From NCBI GenBank assembly GCA_963709655.1, contig CAVPXF010000026.1, forward strand, positions 1 to 64,000: DNA of 64,000 bases, written 5' to 3'. The DNA comes from Roseiarcus sp963709655 (lineage in GTDB: Bacteria > Pseudomonadota > Alphaproteobacteria > Rhizobiales > Beijerinckiaceae). The first letter of the stretch is position 1. Every line of letters starts with the position of its first letter. Shown here piece after piece: positions 42,876-52,293 of the stretch. Position numbers and translations under genes: made by a program. Under the pieces are notes generated by a model, which saw nothing but the letters and a program-made list of their open reading frames with translations, searched no databases and was not told where the DNA came from.

Positions 42876-43426
42876 GGAAACAGCTCCTCAGCGTCCTTGA
42901 GCCGGGGCCAGCGCTTGTCCTTGTCGGACAACATCGCGCCGCCGGCCGGCAGGGGCCAGGGAATTGCGAGGTCGGGATCGTCCCAGGCGACGCCCCGGTC
43001 GTTGGCCGGCGAATAGACGGCGGTTGTCTTGTACAGAACCTCGGTGTCCGGCTCGAGCGTGACGAAGCCGTGGGCGAAGCCGATCGGCACGAGCAGTTGG
43101 CGCCAGTTCTCCGCGGATAGTTCGACCGCGACATGCCTGCCGAACGTCGGGGAAGACCGCCGGATGTCGAGGGCGACGTCGAGGATGCTGCCCCGGGCGA
43201 CGCGCAGCAGCTTGTCCTGGGCGAAGGGTGGAATTTGAAAGTGCAGCCCGCGCAAGGTTCCGGCCGCGGCGGAGAAGGAGTGGTTGTCTTGCACGAAGTC
43301 GAACTGCAATCCCACGCTCTCCCAGGCGGATTTATTGTATACTTCGGAAAAGAACCCGCGCCCGTCGCCGTGCTTCCTGGGGGTCACGACCTTCACCGCC
43401 GGGATTGCAGTCTCTTCAACCTGCAT
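42872..43426 (-). CDS. rfbC: dTDP-4-dehydrorhamnose 3,5-epimerase
   Basis: 184 residues, a cupin-fold epimerase. FVQDNHSFS, LRGLHFQ (catalytic His), LVPIGFAHGFVTL and YKTTAVYSP are the RmlC landmarks. First gene of the operon rfbC-D-B-A on the minus strand. The order differs from enteric rfbBDAC but is common in alphaproteobacteria. Rhamnose made here may feed the glycan genes at 56-64 kb; that link is inference. Confidence 0.96.
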   Translation of the reverse strand: MQVEETAIPAVKVVTPRKHGDGRGFFSEVYNKSAWESVGLQFDFVQDNHSFSAAAGTLRGLHFQIPPFAQDKLLRVARGSILDVALDIRRSSPTFGRHVAVELSAENWRQLLVPIGFAHGFVTLEPDTEVLYKTTAVYSPANDRGVAWDDPDLAIPWPLPAGGAMLSDKDKRWPRLKDAEELFP

Positions 43427-43831
43427 TGGATTGCGCCCCCTTTTTGCTGTCTTCGGTCGGGCCCGTCACGGCCGAGGCGCTCCTTGCCAGAATCCAGCGG
43501 TCGCCACCAGTTCGCAAACGGCTTGTCGCGAAGCAGGCGGACTGGCGCGGTTTGCGCCTCGAGCGCGATTTCAAACACTCAAGTGCGCAAACTTGCAACT
43601 CATTCGCGTTATTCACAATTGTCTGTAGTATGTTCGAGGCCGCTCAAGGTCGGCTCGCGCAAAGGTATCCACAAATGCCCGCTGTGTGCTCGGGCGCTCC
43701 GCCCAGGCAGGCGATGAAGCGCAGGGCTGTAGGGGGTCGCTGACCCGGCCGAGGCGCGGTCGACGACCCCGCCCTTCAACGCACCGGACGAGCGGTCCCC
43801 GATCGGCGGCCGGTCGCGGGGGAGGGCGCCC
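43427..43831. other. Intergenic region between rfbC and msrA
   Basis: About 400 bases with the rfb promoter region on the minus strand. A locally AT-richer stretch at 43570-43640 is the likeliest promoter position. No gene is supported. Confidence 0.45.
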
Positions 43832-44347
43832 CTACTCTGCGGCGGCCCGCTTCGGCAGCACCCAGCCGGGCCGCGGGAAGTGGCAGGTGTAGCCGTTCGG
43901 GTAGCGCTCGAGGTAGTCCTGATGCTCGGGTTCGGCCTGCCAGAACGGGCCCGCCGGCACGACCTCGGTGACCGCCTTGCCCGGCCACAGGCCGGAGGCG
44001 TCGACGTCGGCGATTGTGTCGAGCGCGACGCGCTTCTGTTCGTCGTCGGTATAAAAGATCGCCGACCGGTAGCTGCGGCCGATATCGTTACCCTGGCGGT
44101 TGCGGGTCGAGGGATCGTGGATCTGGAAGAAGAACTCCAGCAATTGCCGGTAGCTCACCTTCGCCGGGTCGAACAGGATCTCGATCGCCTCGGCGTGATC
44201 GCCGTGGTTGCGATAGGTCGCGTTCGGCGTGTCGCCGCCGGTGTAGCCGACGCGGGTGGCGAGGACGCCCGGCATGCGCCGGATCAGATCCTGCATGCCC
44301 CAGAAGCAGCCGCCAGCCAGCACCGCGCTGGAGGGGAAATCGGCCAT
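43832..44347 (-). CDS. msrA: Peptide-methionine (S)-S-oxide reductase
   Basis: 171 residues from ATG 44347 behind AAGGAG. VLAGGCFWGMQD carries the catalytic Cys (residue 14), with GYTGG, YRNHGDHAEA and FFFQIHDPST following as in all MsrA. It repairs oxidised methionine using thioredoxin. No resolving-Cys cluster is visible at the C-terminus, which ends PGWVLPKRAAAE. Confidence 0.96.
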   Translation of the reverse strand: MADFPSSAVLAGGCFWGMQDLIRRMPGVLATRVGYTGGDTPNATYRNHGDHAEAIEILFDPAKVSYRQLLEFFFQIHDPSTRNRQGNDIGRSYRSAIFYTDDEQKRVALDTIADVDASGLWPGKAVTEVVPAGPFWQAEPEHQDYLERYPNGYTCHFPRPGWVLPKRAAAE

Positions 44348-44445
44348 GACGAAACTCCTTCTCGTGTCGAGATGATGATGTCGACTGCTCTTCGCTGGCA
44401 ATCTGGCGTCGGTTACGTCGCCTTTCAAGCGCCCATGCGCCGCGT

Positions 44446-46635
44446 TCAGACGACCGCGAACGCCGCCCGCAACGCGCCCGGGTCCAAGGAATGCCGGCCG
44501 ACGACCGCGGCGTAAACGATCGGCTCGACCACCCAGTCCGCGACGCCTTCGTCATAATAAACGAGTTCGGCGACGGGCGCGATAAGCCGCACGGCGCGCG
44601 TCTCGCCGGGCCCGAGCGCGACGCGCGCGAAGGCTTTCAGTTCCTTCGGCGCGCGCTCGACCTTCGAGCCGATCGCGGCGACATAGAGTTGAACGACCTC
44701 CTCGCCGGCGCGCTCGCCGGCGTTCGTCACCTCCACGGTCGCCTCGATGAGGTCGGAAGCGGAAAGCTCGGTTTTCGTCAGTCTAAGGTTCGCGTATTCG
44801 AACCGCGTGTACGAAAGGCCGAAGCCGAAGGGGAAAGCGGGCGACGCGCCGTCGCGCTCCATCTTGCGGTAGCCGTGCCACAGATCATAGGTGATCTTGG
44901 TCGCGTTTCGGTCGAACGCGGGCAAATCCTCGGCCCGGACGGGAAAGGCGCAGGGCAACCTGCCGCTCGGGTTGACGCGGCCGACCAGCACGTCGGCCAG
45001 CGCGTGGCCGCCTTCCATACCCGGGTACCACAGCATCAGGATCGCGGCCGCGCGCTCGCGCCAGGCCTCGATGATCACCGCGCTGCCCGCCATCACGGCG
45101 ACAACCGTTCTCGGGTTCGCCGCCGTCACGGCCTGAATCAGCGCCTCGTCGCGCGGATTGAGGGTCAGCCGTTCGCGGTCGCCGCCGAGCGCAAGGCCGG
45201 GGTCCATGTTTCCGGCCTGCATGGTCTGGACAAAGGCCATGTCCTCGGGCCCGGGCGGCGGGAAGCTCGGGACGAAAGCGGCGAAAATATCCGGGGGAAT
45301 ATATTCGCCCTCGTCGGCGTGCGTGTAGCCGGCGACGATGAGCGCCACATCCGCGCTCTTCGCGACGGCTGCGGCGCGCATCGGATCGGCGCCGTCGTCC
45401 GTGTCGATGGCGACCGTCCCGCCCAAAGCGGCGCGCAGGCCTTCCAACGGCGTAACGACATAGGCCGGCCGGGTGTTGCTCGAGCCGCCGTCGCCGGTGT
45501 TGGGAACCTCGGCGAGGCGTCCGATGACGGCGATGCGCCGCACCCCTTCAAGCGGCAGAAGGCCGCCCTCGTTCTTGAGCAGCACGATGCTCTTCTCGGC
45601 CGTCTCCCGCGCAAGCTTGCGATGGGCCTCGCAGCCGACGACTTCGGGCGCGTAGTCCCGAGGGTCGCGGCCCTGACCGAAGCGCACCTGCTGGCGCAGC
45701 ACACGCAAGGCCGCGTCGTCGATCCGCTGGACGGGGACCTCGCCGCGCTCGACGAGGCCTTTGAGGTCGCGGTCGAACAGGAGGGCGAAAGGCATCTCGA
45801 CGTCCTGTCCCGCGAGCGCCGCGGTTTTGGCGTCGCGCATGCCGAAGATGAAATCCGTCACCACGAAGCCGTCGAAGCCCCACGCCTGCTTGAGAATGTC
45901 GGTCAGGAGCATGCGGTTCTGCCCGGCCCACTCGCCGTTGACGCTGTTGTAGGCGCTCATCACCGAGGCGGCGCCTTCCGCGACCACACGCCGGAAGTGC
46001 GGCAGGTAGATCTCGTGCAGCGCGCGCGGGGAAATGGTCACATCGACCTTGAAGCGCGCGTTCTCCATGGAGTTCAGGGCGTAATGCTTGACGCAGGCCA
46101 TGACGTGGCGCTGCACGCCGCGCGTCAGCGCCGCCCCCATGGCGCCGAGATGTCCCGGGTCCTCGCCATAGGTCTCCTGGGCGCGGCCCCAGGCCGGGTG
46201 GCGCAAAAGGTTGATGCAGACGCCGCCGAAATAATTGCCGCCGAGCGCGCGGAGTTCCCGGCCGATGGCGTCGCCGACGCGCTCCTCGAGGTCCGTGTCG
46301 AAGGTCGCGCCCCGGGCCATGGACACCGGAAAGGTGGTCGCGCCGTCCAGAATGATTCCGCGCGGGCCATCGGAGAAGCGGATGCCGGGAACGCCGAGCC
46401 GCGCGATCTCGCCGGCCGGCCAGACCCGGCTGCTATAGCCGTTGGGGGCGGTCATCTCGGCAAGTCCGCGCCAAACCGGCAACAGGCCGTGCATGAGGCT
46501 GATCTTCTCCTCGAGACTGAGCCGGTCGCGCAAATCCCGGGCGCGCCGGTCGATCTCGTCCGGCGTAAGGGTTTCCGCGGTCTCGAGGCCCGCGAAGGCG
46601 GCTGAGGCGGGAGCGGAAGGCACGCACGTTTCCAT
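44446..46635 (-). CDS. Glycoside hydrolase family 3 beta-glucosidase
   Basis: 729 residues. The N-terminal barrel has GIRFSDGPRG, the KHY transition-state pair (about residue 183) and GFDGFVVTDF, with the nucleophile Asp at about 261. The second domain (about 350-560) has KNEGGLLPL. A C-terminal fibronectin III-like domain (about 590-690) ends near EELVQLYV-like sequence (GEEVVQLYVA). No signal peptide is seen, so it probably acts in the cytoplasm on imported beta-glucosides or related compounds. The start ATG 46635 has no strong ribosome site. Confidence 0.9.
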   Translation of the reverse strand: METCVPSAPASAAFAGLETAETLTPDEIDRRARDLRDRLSLEEKISLMHGLLPVWRGLAEMTAPNGYSSRVWPAGEIARLGVPGIRFSDGPRGIILDGATTFPVSMARGATFDTDLEERVGDAIGRELRALGGNYFGGVCINLLRHPAWGRAQETYGEDPGHLGAMGAALTRGVQRHVMACVKHYALNSMENARFKVDVTISPRALHEIYLPHFRRVVAEGAASVMSAYNSVNGEWAGQNRMLLTDILKQAWGFDGFVVTDFIFGMRDAKTAALAGQDVEMPFALLFDRDLKGLVERGEVPVQRIDDAALRVLRQQVRFGQGRDPRDYAPEVVGCEAHRKLARETAEKSIVLLKNEGGLLPLEGVRRIAVIGRLAEVPNTGDGGSSNTRPAYVVTPLEGLRAALGGTVAIDTDDGADPMRAAAVAKSADVALIVAGYTHADEGEYIPPDIFAAFVPSFPPPGPEDMAFVQTMQAGNMDPGLALGGDRERLTLNPRDEALIQAVTAANPRTVVAVMAGSAVIIEAWRERAAAILMLWYPGMEGGHALADVLVGRVNPSGRLPCAFPVRAEDLPAFDRNATKITYDLWHGYRKMERDGASPAFPFGFGLSYTRFEYANLRLTKTELSASDLIEATVEVTNAGERAGEEVVQLYVAAIGSKVERAPKELKAFARVALGPGETRAVRLIAPVAELVYYDEGVADWVVEPIVYAAVVGRHSLDPGALRAAFAVV

Positions 46636-46850
46636 GGGCGGTTTCTCGGCGTTTCAAGGGTGAAAGGGCGGGGCGCCGCGCCCATGGGCGAAGTGTACGA
46701 CTTTTTCCGACGCGGTCACCTCGTTCCGACTGGCGCCGAAGGCGCGCATGTCCGGCTTCTGAGCGACGTCCACGGAACTGTTCGCGCGATGACGCGTTCA
46801 ACTTCCGGGAACGGCCATTGCGCCGTCCCCATTACGAGATGGAGGCGATA

Positions 46851-47111
46851 ATGGTCCTACGGATTGTCGCGGCGGGGTTGGCGGCGGGGCTGATGTTCGG
46901 CGTGTCTTACGGCGCCCAAGCCGACCAGGCCGGCGCGGTCACGGGCGGTGTGGCCGGCGCCGTCGGCGGCGCTGTGGTCGGCGGCCCGGTCGGCGCGGTG
47001 GTCGGCGGCCTCGGCGGCGCGGCGGTCGGCAATGCGATGACGGGTCATCATTACTACTACCACCACTACGGCTGGCGACCACACCACCACTACTACTATC
47101 ACCACTATTGA
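46851..47111 (+). CDS. Exported glycine-zipper protein with His/Tyr-rich tail
   Basis: 86 residues from ATG 46851 after GGAGG. A signal peptide ends near GAQA. A glycine-zipper segment (VTGGVAGAVGGAVVGGPVGA and onward, about residues 30-62) follows, a pattern that inserts in membranes. The last 24 residues are almost only His, Tyr and a GWRP turn (HHYYYHHYGW). It may bind metal through the tail. Similar zipper-plus-His/Tyr proteins occur in Hyphomicrobiales without assigned function. Confidence 0.75.
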   Translation: MVLRIVAAGLAAGLMFGVSYGAQADQAGAVTGGVAGAVGGAVVGGPVGAVVGGLGGAAVGNAMTGHHYYYHHYGWRPHHHYYYHHY

Positions 47112-47328
47112 TAAGACGGAAATCGCGTCTCGAGCGTGGTTACCGACCGCATAACCCGGTCGCCGTTGGCGTTCCGAACGCCCCGAAGCGCGGACGGCTA
47201 CTCATATACGGCGGGCTTGCGCGGCCGTGTGCTCAGCGGCGCGGGACAGCCGACGCTGCGCGCAGCCCCTTTTCACGGGCCCGGCAATTGGCTAGGCCTC
47301 CCTGGAAGCCACTCCAGGGAGGCGCTCC

Positions 47329-48102
47329 ATGACCTATGAAAACATTCTCGTCGAAACCCACGGCAAAGTCGGCCTCATCCGGCTCCACCGGCCGCAGGCG
47401 CTGAACGCGTTGTCGTCGCCGCTGATCGAGGACCTCAACAAGGCGCTCGAGGCTTTCGAGACCGACCCGGGGATCGGCGCCATTGTGCTGACCGGCTCGG
47501 ACAAGGCGTTCGCCGCCGGCGCCGACATCAAGGAGATGCAGGACAAGAGTTTCGCCGACGTCTTTTTGAGCGATTTCATCTCGCGTTGGGAGAACGTGGC
47601 CAAGGCGCGCAAGCCGGTGATCGCGGCGGTTGCAGGCTTCGCGCTCGGCGGCGGCTGCGAGCTCGCCATGATGTGCGACTTCATCCTCGCCGCCGACACG
47701 GCGAAATTCGGTCAGCCGGAGATCAAGCTCGGCGTGATTCCGGGCGCGGGCGGGACGCAGCGGCTCACCCGCTTCGTCGGCAAGTCCAAGGCGATGGAGA
47801 TGTGCCTGACCGGCCGAATGATGGACGCCGCGGAGGCCGAGCGCGCCGGCCTCGTCTCGCGCATTGTCCCGGCCGCCTCGCTCGTCGAGGAGGCGATCAA
47901 GACTGCCGCGACCATCGCCTCGATGTCGGCCGCCGCCGTCTACGCCGCCAAGGAAAGCGTCAATCGGGCCTACGAGACGACGCTCTCGGAAGGCGTCCGC
48001 TTCGAGCGCCGCATCTTCCACTCCCTCTTCGCCACCGAGGACCAGAAGGAAGGGATGAAGGCCTTCGTCGAAAAGCGCCCGGCGGCGTTCAAGAACCGCT
48101 GA
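47329..48102 (+). CDS. Enoyl-CoA hydratase
   Basis: 257 residues of the crotonase fold. GSDKAFAAGADIKEM holds the first oxyanion-hole segment. FALGGGCELAMMCD holds the second, with catalytic-type Glu residues in GGGCELA and in KFGQPEIKLGVIPGAGGTQR. This matches short-chain enoyl-CoA hydratases of beta-oxidation and amino-acid breakdown. It overlaps the convergent uracil-DNA glycosylase gene by 14 bases. Confidence 0.93.
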   Translation: MTYENILVETHGKVGLIRLHRPQALNALSSPLIEDLNKALEAFETDPGIGAIVLTGSDKAFAAGADIKEMQDKSFADVFLSDFISRWENVAKARKPVIAAVAGFALGGGCELAMMCDFILAADTAKFGQPEIKLGVIPGAGGTQRLTRFVGKSKAMEMCLTGRMMDAAEAERAGLVSRIVPAASLVEEAIKTAATIASMSAAAVYAAKESVNRAYETTLSEGVRFERRIFHSLFATEDQKEGMKAFVEKRPAAFKNR

Positions 48103-48964
48103 GAGATCCGGGATCGGGAACGGGAGCCGCCAGCGCCGCGGCCAGCGCGCGCGTGTCGGCCCAAGCGGCGCGCTTTTGCGACGGCTGCCGCAACAGGTAG
48201 GCGGGGTGAAGCATGGCGATCGCGCGAATTGCGTCTCCGTCTCCGCGCTGGTAGCGAAACCATGAGCCCCGCGCTCGCGTGATGCCGGTGCGGATGCCGA
48301 GCAGCGTCTGGGCGGACGGGAGGCCGAGACAAACGAGAATCTCGGGGGCGGCGAGTTCGATCTGCCGCCGGATGAACGGCAGGCAGGCCTGCGTCTCCTC
48401 GGGCGTCGGCGTCCGGTTTCCCGGCGGCCGCCAGGGCACGATGTTGGCGATATAGACTTGGCTCCGATCGAGTCCGATCGCGGCCAGCATGCGATCGAGC
48501 AATTGCCCGGCCTTGCCGACGAAGGGGCGCCCGATCCGGTCCTCGTCGGCGCCCGGCGCTTCGCCGACGAACATCACACGCGATCTCGGAACGCCGTCCG
48601 AAAAGACGAGCTGGGTCGCTGTCTTTTTCAGCGCGCAGCCTTCGAAGCGCTCGAGCGCGGCGCGGAGCGCCGGCAGGTCTTCGGCGGAGGCCGCGAGTTC
48701 GCTCGCCGCCATCTGGGCCGGCGCGCCCGAGAGGGTAGGCGTCTCATGGGGCGCAGGCGCATCGGGGGGCGGCCGCGGGGAAGCGGGCGGCGACGCGGCG
48801 CGGTCAACAGCCGCGCGATGCGGGGGCCGATCGGGGATCGCAGTCGGCGCCGCAAAATGATCGCTCGGCTGGTCGCCGACGGTAAAGCCCACTCCGGCCT
48901 CCGCCCACCACATGAGGGCCCTGGCGGCCGTCTCTGCGTCCAGTTCGCTGTCGTTCGGGCCCAT
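48089..48964 (-). CDS. Uracil-DNA glycosylase, family 4
   Basis: 291 residues. VMFVGEAPGADEDRIGRPFV is the family 4 motif 1, with GKAGQLLDRML and IVPWRPPGNRTPT following and MLHPAYLLRQP as the second motif. Family 4 enzymes hold an Fe-S cluster; three Cys in the expected areas (CALKK, CLPF, VCLG) are visible, so a standard fourth ligand is not obvious. Residues 30-100 are a Pro-rich linker. ATG 48964 was preferred to one at 49084 because ARALMWWAEAGV is the usual alphaproteobacterial N-terminus. Confidence 0.88.
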   Translation of the reverse strand: MGPNDSELDAETAARALMWWAEAGVGFTVGDQPSDHFAAPTAIPDRPPHRAAVDRAASPPASPRPPPDAPAPHETPTLSGAPAQMAASELAASAEDLPALRAALERFEGCALKKTATQLVFSDGVPRSRVMFVGEAPGADEDRIGRPFVGKAGQLLDRMLAAIGLDRSQVYIANIVPWRPPGNRTPTPEETQACLPFIRRQIELAAPEILVCLGLPSAQTLLGIRTGITRARGSWFRYQRGDGDAIRAIAMLHPAYLLRQPSQKRAAWADTRALAAALAAPVPDPGSLSGS

Positions 48965-49230
48965 GATCGGGGTCACGAAATCCGTGAGAGTGTTGCCGCG
49001 CGCAACCGCAGCGGCGACGTTCTTAGCACGGCGCCCGCGCGGCGGCACGGCCGCATGGCCTGCCTTTCCCGGAATGGACCGCAACGCGGTCCAGGCCCCG
49101 CGCGAGCGGTCGCCCGTCTCGAACTGTCGGCAACTGGGCGCGGGGGCTACGGCAATGGCGAAACTTGAGATTGCCGGCGTTCTCCTCTAAGAGCCGCAAG
49201 GGGCTTTGGGCGTCGAAGGAGCGCGATGGC

Positions 49231-50592
49231 ATGCCTTTTGGCGTTTCTTGGATCGGTCGGCTGGGCGCCGTCGCGGCGCTGGCGTTGTCCGCATCCGCGG
49301 CCTCAGCGACGCCCTATCTCGTCGTCGACGCCGACAGCGGACAAGTGCTGCTCGAGAAAGAATCGACCGAGATCTGGTATCCCGCGTCGCTGACCAAGCT
49401 GATGACGGTCTATGTCGCGCTCGACGCGGTGCGCGCCGGCCGGTTGACCATGGATACGCCGCTCATCGTCTCGGCGCGCGCGGCGAGTCAGGCGCCCTCG
49501 AAGATGGGCTTCAGGCCCGGCACCGAGGTTACGCTCGACAACGCCCTCAAGATGTTGATGGTCAAGTCGCCAAACGACATCGCCGTCACGGTCGCCGAGG
49601 GCGTGTCGGGTTCGGTGGAGGCCTTCGCGGCGGAGATGAACGCCGAGGCGCAGAAAATCGGCCTGCACGAATCGCATTTCGTCAACCCGAACGGGCTGCA
49701 CAATCCCGAGCACTACACCTCGGCGCGCGACATGGCGATGATCGCCCGGGCGCTGCTGCATGACTTTCCCGAGCGCGCCGGCCTTTTCGACATCGGCGAA
49801 CTGCAACTCGGCTCCCAGATCATCCGCAACCACAACGGCCTGCTCGGCCGCTATCCCGGCGCCGACGGGATGAAGACCGGGTTCACCTGCCCGGCGGGGT
49901 TCAACGTGGTGGCGACCGCCAACCATTCCGGCCGGCGTCTGATCACGGTCGTCCTCGGCATGCCTACCGCCAAGCTGCGCAACCAGGAGGCCGCCGATCT
50001 GTTCGACCGCGGCTTCGCCATGGGCGCCGGGTCGGGCTCCTTGGATTCGCTGCCCTCCGTCGCCAGCGGGCCGCCCAATATGCGCGCCAACGTCTGCCTG
50101 CATCGCAGCGCCGCAGCGGTCGCCGCGGAGGAAGAGGAGGGCGCGGAGGAGGAGACGACCTCACGCTCGGCCGGCCGGGGCGGCGGCGCAATCGAGGCGG
50201 TGGCGGCGTCCGGCGCCCCGACCCGCACCGTGCTTTCCGACGAGCGGCCGCAGTTCGACCCGGTGCCGGTGTTCATCGGACCGGTCGCCGGCTGGAACGG
50301 CCCGGTTCTGGGCCCGCGCAAGACCGCGGCTGTGGCCGAGGCGCCATCCGCCGCCAAGGCGTACGCGGGCGCAGAGCCCGACGCTATCGCGAACGCCAGC
50401 GCGACGGGCGGGCCGAACGCTCCGCAGGCGCTGCGGGGCGCAGTTCGGACGCCGCCGGCCGAGCACAGGCGCCACCTGAAGCCAGCAAAGCGCAGCGCGA
50501 CGGCCAAGGCTAGCGAGAAGACGGCGCCGAAGACGGAAGCCGCGAAAGCCGATCCGGTCACGCCGCCGCCAAAGCCGCCGGGCGACCAGTAA
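49231..50592 (+). CDS. D-alanyl-D-alanine carboxypeptidase (DacA/PBP5 family)
   Basis: 453 residues from ATG 49231 after AAGGAG. A signal peptide ends near ASAA. The penicillin-binding motifs are PASLTKLMT (SxxK), MVKSPNDIA (SxN) and GMKTGFT (KTG). It trims the terminal D-Ala of peptidoglycan peptides in the periplasm. The last 150 residues are an Ala/Pro/Lys-rich disordered tail instead of the usual PBP5 C-terminal domain and amphipathic anchor. Confidence 0.92.
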   Translation: MPFGVSWIGRLGAVAALALSASAASATPYLVVDADSGQVLLEKESTEIWYPASLTKLMTVYVALDAVRAGRLTMDTPLIVSARAASQAPSKMGFRPGTEVTLDNALKMLMVKSPNDIAVTVAEGVSGSVEAFAAEMNAEAQKIGLHESHFVNPNGLHNPEHYTSARDMAMIARALLHDFPERAGLFDIGELQLGSQIIRNHNGLLGRYPGADGMKTGFTCPAGFNVVATANHSGRRLITVVLGMPTAKLRNQEAADLFDRGFAMGAGSGSLDSLPSVASGPPNMRANVCLHRSAAAVAAEEEEGAEEETTSRSAGRGGGAIEAVAASGAPTRTVLSDERPQFDPVPVFIGPVAGWNGPVLGPRKTAAVAEAPSAAKAYAGAEPDAIANASATGGPNAPQALRGAVRTPPAEHRRHLKPAKRSATAKASEKTAPKTEAAKADPVTPPPKPPGDQ

Positions 50593-50849
50593 TAGCGCCG
50601 AGTGGAGGGCGGCAAAACCGCGGCGGCGCGATCGAATAGGCGACGTTTTCCGAGCCTTTTCGGCATCAGCGCAAGCTGTCACAAATGTTACGCGTAATGC
50701 CTTCTTTTGGCCCGGAAGCGAACAAGCGACTGCCGTAACCATTGGTCATCTTAGCGTCGTGCCGCGCGAGATCGGTTCGCGGTTTGCTCGGTTTTCTTGC
50801 CCCCCAGCCCCCGAGCGCCAAGTCGGACCGAAGTTATCTTGTCGCGGCT

Positions 50850-50894
50850 AGCGGATCGGCGGGCCCCCTCCCAGCCGATCCGCTCTTTTTTTCT
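50850..50894 (+). terminator. Intrinsic terminator
   Basis: A perfect 11-bp stem, AGCGGATCGGC with GCCGATCCGCT, a 13-base loop and then CTTTTTTTCT. It is the clearest rho-independent terminator in the window. It ends transcription about 260 bases past the carboxypeptidase gene, or acts as an attenuator for btaA if that transcript starts upstream. Confidence 0.85.
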
Positions 50895-50970
50895 CCCGAC
50901 CCGTCTGGCGAGTGCGGCCGCGAAGTCCATTCGCGGCGAGAGCCGCGTTTCGGTCCTGGTCGGGGCGCGG

Positions 50971-50988
50971 ACGTCACGCGTCCGTCAC
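50971..50988 (+). promoter_or_regulatory. Candidate Pho box upstream of btaA
   Basis: ACGTCAC-GCGT-CCGTCAC has two GTCAC units spaced 11 bases, as in PhoB sites (CTGTCAT-N4-CTGTCAT), 52 bases before the btaA TTG. A second, weaker candidate is CTGTCACAAATGTTACGC at 50676-50693. btaA is PhoB-controlled in Sinorhizobium, so a site is expected here. Confidence 0.4.
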
Positions 50989-51039
50989 AGGACTCATCTA
51001 GCGCGGCGCGATCCGACATCCAGCGAAGGGAGACAGTCG

Positions 51040-52293
51040 TTGCGGCACTCCACGAAGACGGTTCGCAAGGCGACCGACGCCCACCTCAAGGCCGCCGTGC
51101 ATCGGGCGCGACCCTTGACGCGCGCCGGCGTGCTCGAGCGCATGTTCACCTTCGCCTTCTCCAAGCTCGTCTATCCGCAGATCTGGGAAGACCCGGTCGT
51201 CGATATGAAGGCGCTCGAGATCGAGCCGGGCCACGAGGTGATCGCGATCGCCTCCGGCGGCTGCAACGTGCTGTCGTACCTGACCGCCGATCCGGCGGGC
51301 GTCACCGCGGTCGACCTCAACGGCGCTCACATCGCACTCGGCAAGCTGAAAATCTGCGCGCTCGAAAACCTGCCGGACTACGACACCTTCTTCCGCTTCT
51401 TCGGGCGGGCCGACGCCCGCGCCAACGTCGGCGTGTATGACCGGTTCCTGCGCCGAAAGCTCGATCCGACCACCCTGGCCTACTGGGACAAGCGGCGGGC
51501 GTTCGGGCGGCGGCGAATCGGCGTCTTCGCCCATAACTTCTATCGGCACGGCCTGCTCGGCCATTTCCTCGGCGCGGGACACGCGCTCGCCCGGTTGCAC
51601 GGCGTCGACCCCTCGGTCATTCTCGAGGCGCGCTCCCTCGACGAGCAGCGCCGGCTCTACGAGGAGCGGCTCGCGCCGATCTTCGACAAGCCGTTGGTCC
51701 GCTGGATGATGAAGCAGCCGGCCTCGCTTTACGGGCTTGGCATTCCGCCGGCGCAATACAAGGCGCTGGCCGGCGATTCGCCCGGCGGCATCGGGGCCGT
51801 GCTGAGCCAGAGGGTCGAGCGGCTCGCCTGCGATTTTGCCGTCGCCGACAATTACTTCGCCTGGCAGGCGTTCGGCCGCCGCTACGCGCCGGGACCCGAC
51901 CCGTCGCTGCCGCCCTATCTGCAACGCGAGCATTTTGACGCCGTCCGCAACCGCGCCGGGCGGGTGCGCTACGTCCAGCGCACGTTCACCGAGACCCTGC
52001 GCGGGGAGCCGGAGGCGCGTTTCGACCGCTATGCGCTGCTCGATGCGCAGGATTGGATGAACGACGCCGACCTGACCGCGCTCTGGGCCGAGATCACCCG
52101 CACCGCCCGACCCGGCGCGCGCGTGATCTTCCGCACCGCCGCGGAGGAACGCCTGCTGCCCGGCCGGGTGCCCGAAAACATTTTGGGCCGCTGGCGCTAT
52201 GACGAGGAGGCGAGCCGCGAATACGGCCGGCAGGATCGCTCGTCGATCTACGGCGGATTCCATCTCTATGCGCTGAAGGACGCTCGAGCATGA
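51040..52293 (+). CDS. btaA: S-adenosylmethionine:diacylglycerol 3-amino-3-carboxypropyltransferase
   Basis: 417 residues of the DUF3419/BtaA family. LVYPQIWEDPVVDM, VIAIASGGCNVLSYLT and AVDLNGAHIALGKLK mark the SAM-binding fold; RVIFRTAAEERLLPGR lies near the end. It adds the aminocarboxypropyl group of SAM to diacylglycerol, the first step to the betaine lipid DGTS, a phosphorus-free membrane lipid. TTG 51040 was chosen since it follows AAGGGAGA; the open frame to 50797 crosses a terminator. It overlaps btaB by four bases. Confidence 0.9.
   Translation: MRHSTKTVRKATDAHLKAAVHRARPLTRAGVLERMFTFAFSKLVYPQIWEDPVVDMKALEIEPGHEVIAIASGGCNVLSYLTADPAGVTAVDLNGAHIALGKLKICALENLPDYDTFFRFFGRADARANVGVYDRFLRRKLDPTTLAYWDKRRAFGRRRIGVFAHNFYRHGLLGHFLGAGHALARLHGVDPSVILEARSLDEQRRLYEERLAPIFDKPLVRWMMKQPASLYGLGIPPAQYKALAGDSPGGIGAVLSQRVERLACDFAVADNYFAWQAFGRRYAPGPDPSLPPYLQREHFDAVRNRAGRVRYVQRTFTETLRGEPEARFDRYALLDAQDWMNDADLTALWAEITRTARPGARVIFRTAAEERLLPGRVPENILGRWRYDEEASREYGRQDRSSIYGGFHLYALKDARA

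Noticed and set aside
44491..46605. A plus-strand open frame of about 704 codons opposite the GH3 gene
   Set aside because: It is a shadow of a well-supported glycosidase gene, with no ribosome site or motif.
50797..51039. A longer btaA starting at ATG 50797
   Set aside because: The frame would cross a strong intrinsic terminator and the added residues have no likeness to BtaA. TTG 51040 follows a ribosome site.
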